Positions 10,740 to 20,500 of a stretch of DNA of 64,000 nt are shown here, one piece after another. Each line of letters opens with the position of its first letter. Within the stretch, counting starts at the first letter, position 1. Below the pieces are notes generated by a model. That model did no database searches, had not been told where the DNA came from, and saw nothing but the letters and a program-made list of their open reading frames with translations. Source of the DNA: Gymnothorax reevesii (Eukaryota; Chordata; Actinopteri; Anguilliformes; Muraenidae); NCBI GenBank assembly GCA_029721435.1, contig CM056576.1, positions 71,937,876 through 72,001,875 on the forward strand, written 5' to 3'. The position numbers and the translations under genes are program-made.

Positions 10740-12430
10740 TGTTGTGTTCCGTGGGTCTGTGTGTTTGGTTAGTCAATCTTAGGTTTTTATTATTTTGGTG
10801 ATGTTGGTTTTTAGTCCATGTCTTAATGTTCACATTTCATTCCTCTCCTGCGTTATTCCAGTCAATGTCTTACCCATGTACTGTCTCTGCTTTCTCCCCG
10901 GTTGCGTCATTGTTTGTAGCAGTTTTCTGTCTTAATTGATTGTGGCACTCTTTCAGGTGATTTAATGGATTCTGGGTTTCAGCCTTCCTTCCTTTCTCGT
11001 TTACTAATTTCCCCTTGCTTTTCTATATTACTAACCCCTACTAACAGTTTGTTATTTTCTAGAATTTACTAACCAAACTAAAATTGTATATTAGACTAAC
11101 CTACTAACGAGCACCCGGGATTGTATAGCTGCACTTACTAATTGACTAATGATCTCTCAGCATTCGCCCTGTTATAGTCTCCGCCTCTTGCTTTTCTTTC
11201 ACTGGCTTTGCTGTGTTTTCCTGTAGAACCTTCTGCATTTATCATATCTGTCCTGTCTCTTTCTATTCACTGTGAAATATTTATTTAGTTTATTTATCCC
11301 GTCTTTGGGATTGTCTTGTGATCCTCGTCTGTGTGTTAATGTTTATCAGTTTCATGTAATTAGGTTTCCCTTATGTTCCACCCCTTGTTAATTTTATTAA
11401 GTTCCTGCAACTGTGTCTGCCCGTGCCCCTGCCTATATCTGTTTCCTGCAGCAAGCAAGTTTCAGATCTGACTTCGCCTGCGCCTCACCACTCCTTGCCC
11501 CTGTGCACGTTCCCTCTGGTCCCCATAATCTTCTCTATGTTCTCTATCAGCCTCATGACGCAGCCCAGCCTGCCCTGCCTGCCGTTTTCCGCTCCTGTCT
11601 GTCTGAGTCTGACCCCCGCCTGCTGTTTCCAGAGCCTTCTCCCGCCAGCTGTGCCTGTCTGCCAGCTGTGCCGTCCAGTCCTGTCCGCCCTGCCTGTTGT
11701 CTCCAAGCCCCCTGGTGCCTCCTGATGTTTCCCGAGCCCCAAATGTTCCAGTCATCTCCCGAGCCCCAAATGTTCCAGTCGCCTCCCGAGCCCCAAGATG
11801 TTCCTGTCTCCGCCCCAAGATGTTCCTGTCGACTAAGTCTGCCCCCCCGATGTCTCTCCACACCTTCTCCTGCCAGCTGTGCTCTCCGAGCCAACCATCT
11901 GCCAGCTGTGCCCTTCTTGTCCTGTGCCTGCCCTCTGCCTGACGTCTCCAGCCTCCGTTGTCCCGAGCTCCCCCTACTCCGGAGATCCCCCTGTCCCGAG
12001 CTCCCCCTACTCCCAAGATCCCCCTCTCCCGGGCTCCCCCTACTCCCGAGATCCCCCAGTCCCGAGCTTTCCCTCTCCCGAGATCCCCCCAGTCCCGAGC
12101 TTCTCCACTGTCAAGTTCCCTGTCCCGAATTCCCCTGTCCCGAGCTCCCTCTGTCCTGTATTACCCCTGTCCCGTCCGAGTGTCCCCGAGTCCCCCCTAG
12201 TGTTTCCCATAGTTTTGATTCCTGAGTTCATGCCCTTTCAGTGCAGTTGCACGGTGTCTCTGTTGGCCAGAGTGCCCCATTTTTCCCCCTTTCTAGTTTA
12301 GTTTATTTAATAAATTCTTTTGGATCCCTGCATATGGCGTCTCTCCCCCTTGTCTCATTGTTCCAGTGTTTCCTGAGTCCAGTTCCGTGGTTTCCGAGTT
12401 TCCAGTGTTTTCCCTCCTGAAACCATAACA
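10740..12430 (+). mobile_element. Solo LTR, 1691 bp, with 5-bp TSD
   Basis: It begins TGTTGTGTTCC and ends CCATAACA, so it has the TG...CA ends of a long terminal repeat. It is flanked by the direct 5-bp repeat GCATG (10735-10739 and 12431-12435). A polyadenylation signal AATAAA lies at about 12309. No internal retroviral genes are present, which fits recombination between two LTRs. The size and 5-bp duplication fit a Gypsy-type retroelement. The proline-rich open frames inside it (11413-12301) come from repeats in the LTR and are not a separate gene. Confidence 0.85.
11730..12180 (+). repeat. Proline-rich 33-bp minisatellite inside the LTR
   Basis: About 11740-11830 holds units of the TCCCGAGCCCCAAATGTTCC type. 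About 11965-12110 holds units of about 33 bp beginning CCCGAGCTCCCCCTACTCC and ending GATCCCCC. Because the period is a multiple of three, several frames stay open, giving repeats such as SPELPLLPRSPS. The C-rich strand is strongly biased. Confidence 0.75.
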
Positions 12431-12959
12431 GCATGAGCAGTGTACTGCTTTTTAATGAGGCACAGCGCAGCAAGGGACGCGCGCTCAGGCTTCTCTGTGA
12501 ACGGAATAGAACGGACCTGTGCTCGGGTTCGCTGGCGTGCCTTGTGTAGAGTATGAACTGGCCCTTAGTCTCCCTCAAAGAGATTTCTGAGACTGCAATC
12601 TTAGATTATTTCCCTATTGTTTTTGCACTGATAGCCCCCCTCAGTCAGCAAACTTCTGGCTCCATCCCCTCAGCGGTGCATCATCACTTCCTCCACGGCT
12701 GATGAATTTACTACTGCTTTCAAGGACTCAGTTTTTTGCCTTGAACGGCTTAGCTTCCTCTCTCTGTCCTGATAATTTTCTGTCCACCTTCCACTCCACC
12801 TGTGCAGGGATTTTGGACTCTATTGCCCCTTTTCGGGGGCAATAGAGTCAAGCTAAGCCAAGAACGGATCCCTGGTTGAACGACACCACCCGCGTCATCA
12901 GGCAACTCTACAGGCAGGCAGAACACAGATGGAAGAATGACATGCTGTGGTCAGGGCCC

Positions 12960-13790
12960 TTCTTCAAAAGCCTAATCTTGACCCCTCAGTGCTATTTAAT
13001 TTTAGACCTGTTTTGCATTTGCCCTTTGTAAGGTTTTAGAAAAAGTTGTCTTTATACAATTACAGTCTTTTCTGGGAAAAAACTCTGTTCTTGAATAGTT
13101 TCAATCTGGATTTAGGTCTCGTCACAGTACCAAATCTGCACTGCTAAAGGTGCACAACGATATTGCACTGTCTGTGGATGCCAAGTGCCCTGTTGTCTTA
13201 GTGCTGCTTGATCTCACAGAGGCCTTTGACACAGTGGACCATTCAGCCCTCCTGTCATGTTTGAGTAATTATGTTGGCAGCCATGGCACTGCACTGAAGT
13301 GGTTAACATCGTACTTGTCCTGTAGAAACTTCTCCCTTAGGGTTGGTGACCTGTCCTCTTCCAGTGCTCCTCTCTTCTGTGGAGTCCCACAAGGTTCTAT
13401 TCTCTTTTCATTATATATGTTGCCACTTGGGTCAATTATAGCCAGACACATCCTTTCTTTCCATTGTTATACAGACGATCTACAAATCTATCTGCCAGTG
13501 AAGCCTAATGGTAACAGTGAACAATGTTCCTTGTTTAGTTGTATTGCTGATATTAAGCAGTGGTTGGCCCAAAATTTTCTTCATTTAAATGATGAGAAAA
13601 CTGAGTGTATTGCGTCTGGGGATATGGTGATGGCTGACTTTGGCACCTTGTCTTCAAAGCTCAGTCCAACCATCAGAAATCTGGGAGTGACGTTTGACAG
13701 TCATCTGAGGTTTGACAAACAAATCAACAACGTTGTCACTAGTTTTTTTTCCAGTTACGTCTCTTGGCCAATGTTAAAATGTGTTTAAGT
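12960..13790 (+). pseudogene. L2-type LINE reverse transcriptase, decayed
   Basis: An open frame at 13150-13788 encodes RT blocks: VVLVLLDLTEAFDTVDHSA (catalytic aspartate motif), GVPQGSILFSLYMLPLGSI, FHCYTDDLQIYLP (the YxDD active site, here YTDD) and ADIKQWLAQNFLHLNDEKTE. Upstream, in other frames, are recognisable ALLQKPNLDPSVLFNFRP and RSRHSTKSALL pieces, so the frame is shifted before 13150. Residues usually found between GSIL and LFSLY are missing, a small in-frame deletion. The C-terminal region continues in broken frames to about 14260 (for example LSRHDLEKDIHALISSRLD and LQLVQNAAAHLL). Confidence 0.88.
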
Positions 13791-14412
13791 CGACATGACC
13801 TTGAGAAAGACATACATGCTCTTATCAGCTCAAGATTAGACACTGCAATGCACTTTATGTTGGAGTCTCCCAGTCCTCTCTTGGTCACCTTCAACTTGTG
13901 CAAAATGCTGCTGCCCATCTTTTAAGCAACACCTAATAGAAGAGAGCACATCACTCCTGTTCTTAACTCCCTTCATTGGCTTCCCGTCTTTCATAGAATT
14001 GATTTTAAACTTCTAATGTTTGTTTTTAACGGCCTCGCCCCATCCTATTTATCTGAGCTTTCAACTGTCCGTGATCCTGGTGGAGCTCTGAGGTCAACCA
14101 ATCAGCTGTAGCAAGAAGTGCCCGGGTCAAAGCACAAACACTGGGGTGACCGAGGCTTTTCTGTTGCTGCTCCTAGGCTCTGGAACAAGCTCCCTGCCGA
14201 AATGAGTCTTATTTCTGACCTGGGTTTCTACAAATCTAGGCTTGAAACCTATTGATTTAGGGTGGCTTTTAATATCCAGTAGCATGGTGATACTTTTATC
14301 TTTTGTTTTTAATTGTTGTTACATATACCTTTTTCTTTATCATCTGTTATAAAGCTTTAGTTTGCTGAAAGGATTGTTGTAAAAGGCTGAATAAATAAAG
14401 TACATTTACAAA

Positions 14413-14540
14413 CTAGACAATTGAAATTGTAAGAGTGGGCCTGGCCTCTGCAGGTCGGGACGCAGGGGTGCCCTGAGATGCTGCTTGGACTACTATTTTG
14501 TCTCTGACTATATTTTGTCTGCATTTTTAGACGGAAAAAA
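14413..14540. other. Junction between LINE tail and minisatellite
   Basis: Short unique-looking stretch between the LINE AATAAA tail and the first GGTTGCTATGG module. Nothing else is recognised in it. Confidence 0.4.
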
Positions 14541-17500
14541 GGTGGTTGCTATGGTGTTCTGAGTGGTTGCTAAGGCATTGCTAGGCAATTGTTATGGTGT
14601 TCTGGGTGGTTGCTAGGGCGTTGCTAGGCAGTTGCTATAGTGTTCTGGGTGGTTGCTATGGCATTGCTAGGCGGTTGCTATGGTGTTCTGGGTGGTTGCT
14701 AGGCAGTTGCTATGGTGTTTTGGGTGGTTGCTTGGGCGTTGCTAGGCAGTTGCTATGGTGTTTTGGGTGGTTGCTAGGGCGTTGCTAGGCAGTTGCTATG
14801 GTGTTCTGGGTGGTTGTTAGGCAGTTGCTATGGTGTTCTGGGTGGTTGCTATGGTGTTGCTACGCAATTGCTATGGTGTTCTGGATGGTTGCTAGGCGGT
14901 TGCTATGGTCTTCTGGGTGGTTGCTAGGGCGTTGCTAGGCAGTTGCTATGGTGTTCTGGGTGGATGCTAGGGCGTTGCTAGGCAGTTGTTATGGTGTTCT
15001 GGGTGGTTGCTAGGTGGTTGCTATGGTGTTCTGGGTGGTTGCTAGGCGGTTGCTATGGTGTTCAGGGTGGTTGCTGGGCGGTTGCTATGGTGTTCTGGGT
15101 GGTTGCTAGGCAGTTGCTATGGTGTTTTGGGTGGTTGCTAGGGCGTTGCTAGGCAGTTTCTATGGTGTTCTGGGTGGTTGCTAGGGTGTTACTAGGCAGT
15201 TGCGATGGTGTTCTGGGTGGTTGCTATGGTGTTCTGGGTGGTTGCTGGGGCTTTACTAGGCAGTTGCTATGGTGTTCTGGGTGGTTGCTAGGGCATTGCT
15301 AGGCGGTTGCTATGGTGTTCTGGGTGGTTGCTAGGCGGTTGCTACTTTGTTCTGGGTGGTTGCTAGGCAGTTGCTATGGTGTTCTGGGTGGTTACTAGGT
15401 GGTTGCTATGGTGTTCTGGGTGGTTACTAGGTCGTTGCTAAGCAGTTGTTATGGTGTTCTGGGTGGTTGCTAGGGCATTGCTAGGCGGTTGCTATGGTGT
15501 TCTGGGTGGTTGCTAGGCGGTTGCTATGGTGTTTTGGGTGGATGCTAGGGCGTTGCTAGGCGGTTGCCATGGTGTTCTGGCTGGTTGCTAGGGCTTTGCT
15601 AGGCGGTTGCTGTGGTGTTCTGGATGGTTGCTAGGCCGTTGTTAGGCGGGGGCTAGGGTGTTCAGGGTGGTTGCCAGGGCGTTGCTAGGCAGTTGCTATG
15701 GTGGTCTGGGTGGTTGTTAGGCAGTGGCTATGGTGTTCTGGGTGGTTGCTAGGGCGTTGGTAGGCAGTTGCTATGGTGTTTTGGGTGGTTGCCAAGGTGT
15801 TGCTAGGCGGTTGCTATGGTGTTCTGAGTGGTTGCTAGGGCGTTACCAGGCGGTTGATATGGTGTTCTGGCTGGTTGCTAGGGCGTTGCTAGGCGGTTGC
15901 TGTGGTGTTCTGGGTGGTTGCTAGGGCGTTGCTAGGCGGTTGCTATGGTGTTCTAGGTGGTTGGTAGGGCATTGCTAGGCAGTTGCTATGGTGTTCTGGG
16001 TGGTTGCTAGGGCATTGTTTGTCGGTTGCTACGGGGTTCTGGGTGGTTGCTAGGGCGTTACAAGGCAGTTGCTATGGTGTTCGGGGTGGTTGCTAGGGCG
16101 TTGCTAGGCGGGTGCTATGGTGTTCAGGGTGGTTGCCAGGGCGTTGCTAGGCAGTTGCTATGGTGGTCTGGGTGGTTGTTAGGCGGTTGTTATGGTGTTT
16201 TGTGTGGTTGCTAGGGCGTTGGTAGGCAGTTGCTTTGGTGTTCTGGGTGGTTGCCAAAATGTTACTAGGCGGTTGCTATGGTGTTCTGAGCTGTTGCTAG
16301 GGCATTACCAGGCGGTTGCTATGGTGTTCTGGCTCGTTGCTAGGGTGTTGCTAGGCGTTGCTGTGGTGTTCTGGGTGGTTGCTAGGGCGTTGCTAGGCGG
16401 TTGCTATGGTGTTCTTGGTGGTTGGTAGGGCGTTGCTAAGCAGATGCTATGGTATTCTGGCTGATTGCTGGGGCATTGCTAGGCGGTTGCTTTGGTGTTC
16501 TGGCTGGTTGCTAGGGCGTTGCTAGGCGGTTGCTGTGGTGTTCTGGGTGGTTGCTAGGGCATTTTTAGGCGGTTGCTATGGTGTTGTAGGTGGTTGCTAG
16601 GGGGTTGCTCTGCGGTTGCTGTGGTGTTCTAGGTGGTTGCTTGGGCGTTGCTAAGCAGTTGCTATGGTGTTCTGGGTGGTTGGTAGGGCGTTGCTGGGCA
16701 GTTGGTATGGTGTTCTAGTTGGTTGCTAGGGCGTTGCTAAGCAGTTGCTATGGTGTTCTGGGTGGTGGCTAGGGCGTTGCTAGGCGGTTGGTATGGTGTT
16801 CTGGCTGGTTGCTAGGGCTTTGCTAGGCGGTTGCTGTGGTGTTCTGGATGGTTGCTAGGGCGTTGCTAAGCAGTTGCTATGGTGTTCTGGGTGGTTGGTA
16901 GGGCGATGCTAGGCGGTTGCTATGGTGTTCTGGGTGGTTGCTGGGGAATTGCTAGGCAGTTGCAATGGTGTTGTGGGTGGTTGCTAGGGCGTTGCTAAGC
17001 GGTTGCTATGGTGTTCTGGGTAGTTGCTAAGGCGTTGCTAGGCAGTTGCTATGGTGTTTTGGGTGGTTGCTAGGAGGTTGCTATGGTGTTCTGGGTGGTT
17101 GCTAGGGCGTTGCTAGGCGGGTGCTATGGTGTTCAGGGTGGTTGCCAGGGCGTTGCTAGGTAGTTGCTATGGTGGTCTGGGTGGTTGTTAGGCAGTTGCT
17201 ATGGTGTTCTGGGTGGTTGCTAGGGCGTTGGTAGGCGGTTGCTATGGTGTTCTAGGTGGTTGCCAAGGTGTTGCTAGGCGGTTGCTATGGTGTTCTGAGT
17301 GGTTGCTAGGGCGTAACCAGGCGGTTGCTATGGTGTTCTGGCTGGTTGCTAGGGCGTTGCTAGGCGGTTGCTATGGTGTTCTGGGTGGTTTCTAGGGCGT
17401 TGCTAAGCGGTTGCTATGGTGTTCTAGGTGGTTGGTAGGGCGTTGCTAAGCAGTTGCTATGGTATTCTGGCGGATTGCTGGGGCATTGCTAGGCAGTTGC

Positions 17501-20500
17501 TATGGTGTTCTGGCTGGTTGCTAGGGCGTTGCTAGGCGGTTGCTGTGGTGTTCTGGGTGGTTGCTAGGGCGTTTTTAGGCGGTTGCTATGGTGTTGTAGG
17601 TGGTTGCTAGGGCGTTGCTGAGCAGTTGCTATGGTATTCTGGCTGTTTGCTAGGGCGTTGCTAGGCGGTTGCTGTGGTGTTCTAGGTGGCTGCTTGGGCG
17701 TTGCTAAGCAGTTGCTATGTTGTTCTGGGTGGTTGGTAGGGCGTTGATAGGCAGTTGCTATGGTGTTCTGGGTGGTTGCTCGGGCGTTGCTAGGCAGTTG
17801 CTATGGTGTTCTGGGTGGTTTTTAGGCGGTTGCTATGGTGTTCTGGGTGGTTGCTAAGGCGTTGCTCGGCAGCTCCTATGGTGTTCTGGGTTGTTGCTAG
17901 GCAGTTGGTATGGTGTTTTGGGTGGTTGCTAGGGCGTTGCTAGGCAGTTTCTATGGTGTTCTGGGTGGTTGCTAGGGTGTTACTAGGCAGTTGCTATGGT
18001 GTTCTGGGTGGTTGCTATGGTGTTCTGGGTGGTTGCTGGGGCTTTACTAGGCAGTTGCTATGGTGTTCTGGGTGGTTGCTAGGGCATTGCTAGGCGGTTG
18101 CTATGGTGTTCTGGGTGGTTGCCAGGCGGTTGCTACTTTGTTCTGGGTGGTTGCTAGGCAGTTGCTATGGTGTTCTGGGTGGTTACTAGAAGGTTGCTAT
18201 GGTGTTCTGGGTGGTAACTAGGTCGTTGCTAGGCAGTTGTTATGGTGTTCTGGGTGGGAGCTAGGGCATCGCTAGGCGGTTGCTATGGTGGTCTGAGTGG
18301 TAGCTAGGGAGTTGCTATGGTGTTTTGGGTGGTTGCTAGGGCATTGTTAGGCGGTTGCTATGGTGTTCTCAGTGGTTGCTAGGCTGTTGCTACTTTGTTC
18401 TGGATGGTTACTAGGCAGTTGCTTTGGTGTTCTGGGTGGTTGCTATGGCATTGCTAGGCGGTTGCTATGGTGTTCTGGGTGGTTGCTCGGCAGTTGCTAT
18501 GGTGTTTTGGGTGGTTGCTTGGGCGTTGCTAGGCAGTTGCTATGGTGTTTTTTTTGTGGTTGCTGGGACGTTGCTAGGCAGTTGCTATGGTGTTCTGGGT
18601 GGTTGTTAGGTGGTTGCTATGGTGTTCTGGGTGGTTGTTAGGGCGTTGGTAGGCGGTTACTATGGTGTTCTGGGTGGTTACCAGGGTGTTGCTAGGCGGT
18701 TGTTATGGTGTTCTGAGTGGTTGTTAGCGCGTTACTAGGCAGTTGCTGTGGTGTTCTGGCTGGTTGCTGGGGGGTTGCTAGGCGGTTGCTGTGGTGTTCT
18801 GGGTGGTTGCTAGGGCATTGCTTGGCTGTTGGTGTGGGGTTCTGGGTGGTTGCAAGGCAGTTGATATGGTGTTCTGGATGGTTGCTAGGGCGTTGGTAGG
18901 CGGTTGCTATGCTGTTCTGGGTGGTTGGCAGGGTGTTGCAAAGGGGTTGCTGTGGTGTCCTGGGTGGTTGCTAGGACATTGCTAGGCTGTTGCTATGGTG
19001 TTCTGAGTGGTTGCTAGGGCATTACTTGGCCGTTGCTATGGTTTTCTGGGTGGTTGCTAGGGCGTTGCTAGGCGGTTGCTATGTTGTTCTAGTTGGTTGC
19101 TAGGGCGTTGCTAACCAGTTGCTATGGTGTCCTGGGTGGTGGCTAGGGCGTTGGTAGGCGGTTGCTATGGTGTTCTGGGTGGTTGCTAGGTGGTTGCTAT
19201 GGTGTTCTGGGTGGTAGCTAGGCAGTTGCTATGGTGTTCCGGGTGGTTGCTAGGGCATTGCTAGGCGGTTGCTATGGTGTTCTCAGTGGTTGCTAGGCGG
19301 TTGCTACTTTGTTCTGGGTGGTTGCTAGGCAGTTGCTTTGGTGTTCTGGGTGGTTGCTATGGCATTGCTAGGCGGTTGCTTTGGTGTTCTGGGTGGTTGC
19401 TAGGCAGTTGCTATGGTGTTTTGGGTGGTTGCTTGGGCGTTGATAGGCAGTTGTTATGGTGTTTTCGGTGGTTGCTAGGACGTTGCTAGGCAGTTGCTAT
19501 GGTGTTCTGAGTGGTTGCTAGGGCGTTACTAGGCAATTGCTATGGTGTTCGGGCTGGTTGCTGGGGCGTTGCTAGGCGGTTGCTGTGGTGTTCTGGGTGG
19601 TTGCTAGGGCATTGCTAGGCTGTTGCTATGGGGTTCTGGGTGGTTGCTAGGCAGTTGCTATGGTGTTCTGGATGGTTGCTCGGGCGTTGGTAGGCGGTTG
19701 CTATGGTGTTCTGGGTGGTTGATGGGGCATTGCTAGGCTGTTGCTATGGGGTTCTGGGTGGTTGCTAGGCAGTTGATATGGTGTTCTGTATGGTTGCTAG
19801 GGCGTTGATAGGCGGTTGCTATGCTGTTCTGGGTGGTTGGCTGGGTGTTGCTTGGGGGTTGCTATGGTGTCCTGGGTGGTTGCTAGGACGTTGCTTGGCT
19901 GTTGCTATGGTGTTCTGAGTGGTTGCTTGGCCGTTGCTATGGTGTTCCGGGTGGTTGCCAGGGCGTTTCTAGGCGGTTGCTATGGTGTTCTAGTTGGTTG
20001 CTAGGGCGTTGCTAACCAGTTGCTATGGTGTCCTGGGTGGTGGCTAGGGCGTTCCTAGGCGGTTGCTATGGTTTTCTGGCTGGTTGCGAAGGGGTTGCTA
20101 GGCGGTTGCTGTGGTGTTCTGGGTGGTTGCTAGGGCGTTGCTAAGCAGTTGTTATGGTGTTCTGAGTGGTTGCTAGGGCGTTGCTAGGCAGTTGCTATGG
20201 TTTTCTGGGTGGTTGCTAGGGCATTGCTAGGCAGTTGCTATGCTGTTCTGGGTGGTTGTTAGGCAGTTGCTATTGTGTTTTGGGTTGTTGCTAGGGAATT
20301 GCTAGGCGGTTGCTTTGGTGTTGTGAGTGGTTGCTAGGGCGTTGCTAGGTTGTTGCTATGGTGTTGTGGGTGGTTGCTAAGCGGTTGCTATGGTGTTCTG
20401 GGTGGTTGCTAGGGTGTTGCTAGGCGGTTGCTATGGTGTTCTGGGTAGTTGCCAGGGTGTTGCTAGGCAGTTGATATGGTGTTCTGGGTGGTTGTAGGGC

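Larger units (their letters stand above)
10490..12564. mobile_element. Harbinger-type MITE with TTA target duplication, split by a solo LTR
   Basis: The left end GGGCCGGTTCATACTCTAC and the right end, read in reverse as GGGCCAGTTCATACTCTAC, form inverted repeats. The similarity continues for about 40 bp. The flanking TTA (10487-10489 and 12565-12567) is a 3-bp target duplication, the usual size for PIF/Harbinger elements (TWA). Without the solo LTR inside it the element is about 380 bp with no coding capacity. It sits in the endonuclease region of the LINE. Confidence 0.82.
9935..12900 (+). pseudogene. LINE endonuclease domain, broken and split by an insertion
   Basis: Apurinic/apyrimidinic-type endonuclease that nicks target DNA to prime reverse transcription. 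Visible motifs are ALINTRSK (start), LTETWLKPGE (catalytic glutamate), the SGRGGGLA block, ELRLFVVEF, VVYCPPKYNKDF and LLICGDFNVH. The reading stops after VHVCCPSD at 10375 and resumes as VDKPMHHLGHTLDQVI to 10489. It then continues across the insertion as SLKEISETAILDYFP from about 12568. At the join, the codons on either side of the single TTA read GLLVSLK. Frameshifts near 9960-10015 and stop codons inactivate it. Confidence 0.8.
9401..14412 (+). mobile_element. Decayed L2-type LINE carrying nested insertions
   Basis: A non-LTR retrotransposon copy on the plus strand. In order it has an upstream open frame (9401-9895), an endonuclease domain (about 9935-10486 continuing at 12565), a reverse transcriptase (about 12960-13790), a decayed C-terminal region to about 14260 and a 3' tail with AATAAATAAAG near 14392. 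The RT sequence (FDTVDHSALLS, LSNYVG, GVPQGSILFSLYMLPLGSI, FHCYTDDLQIYLP, FLHLNDEKTE) is typical of fish L2-clade elements. Stops, frameshifts and a deletion between the endonuclease and RT make it inactive. The insertion at 10490-12564 came later, because removing it restores the LINE frame. Confidence 0.85.

Noticed and set aside
11413..12301. Proline-rich open frame of 270 codons as a structural protein gene
   Set aside because: It lies wholly inside a solo LTR and owes its openness to 33-bp repeats; several frames are open at once.
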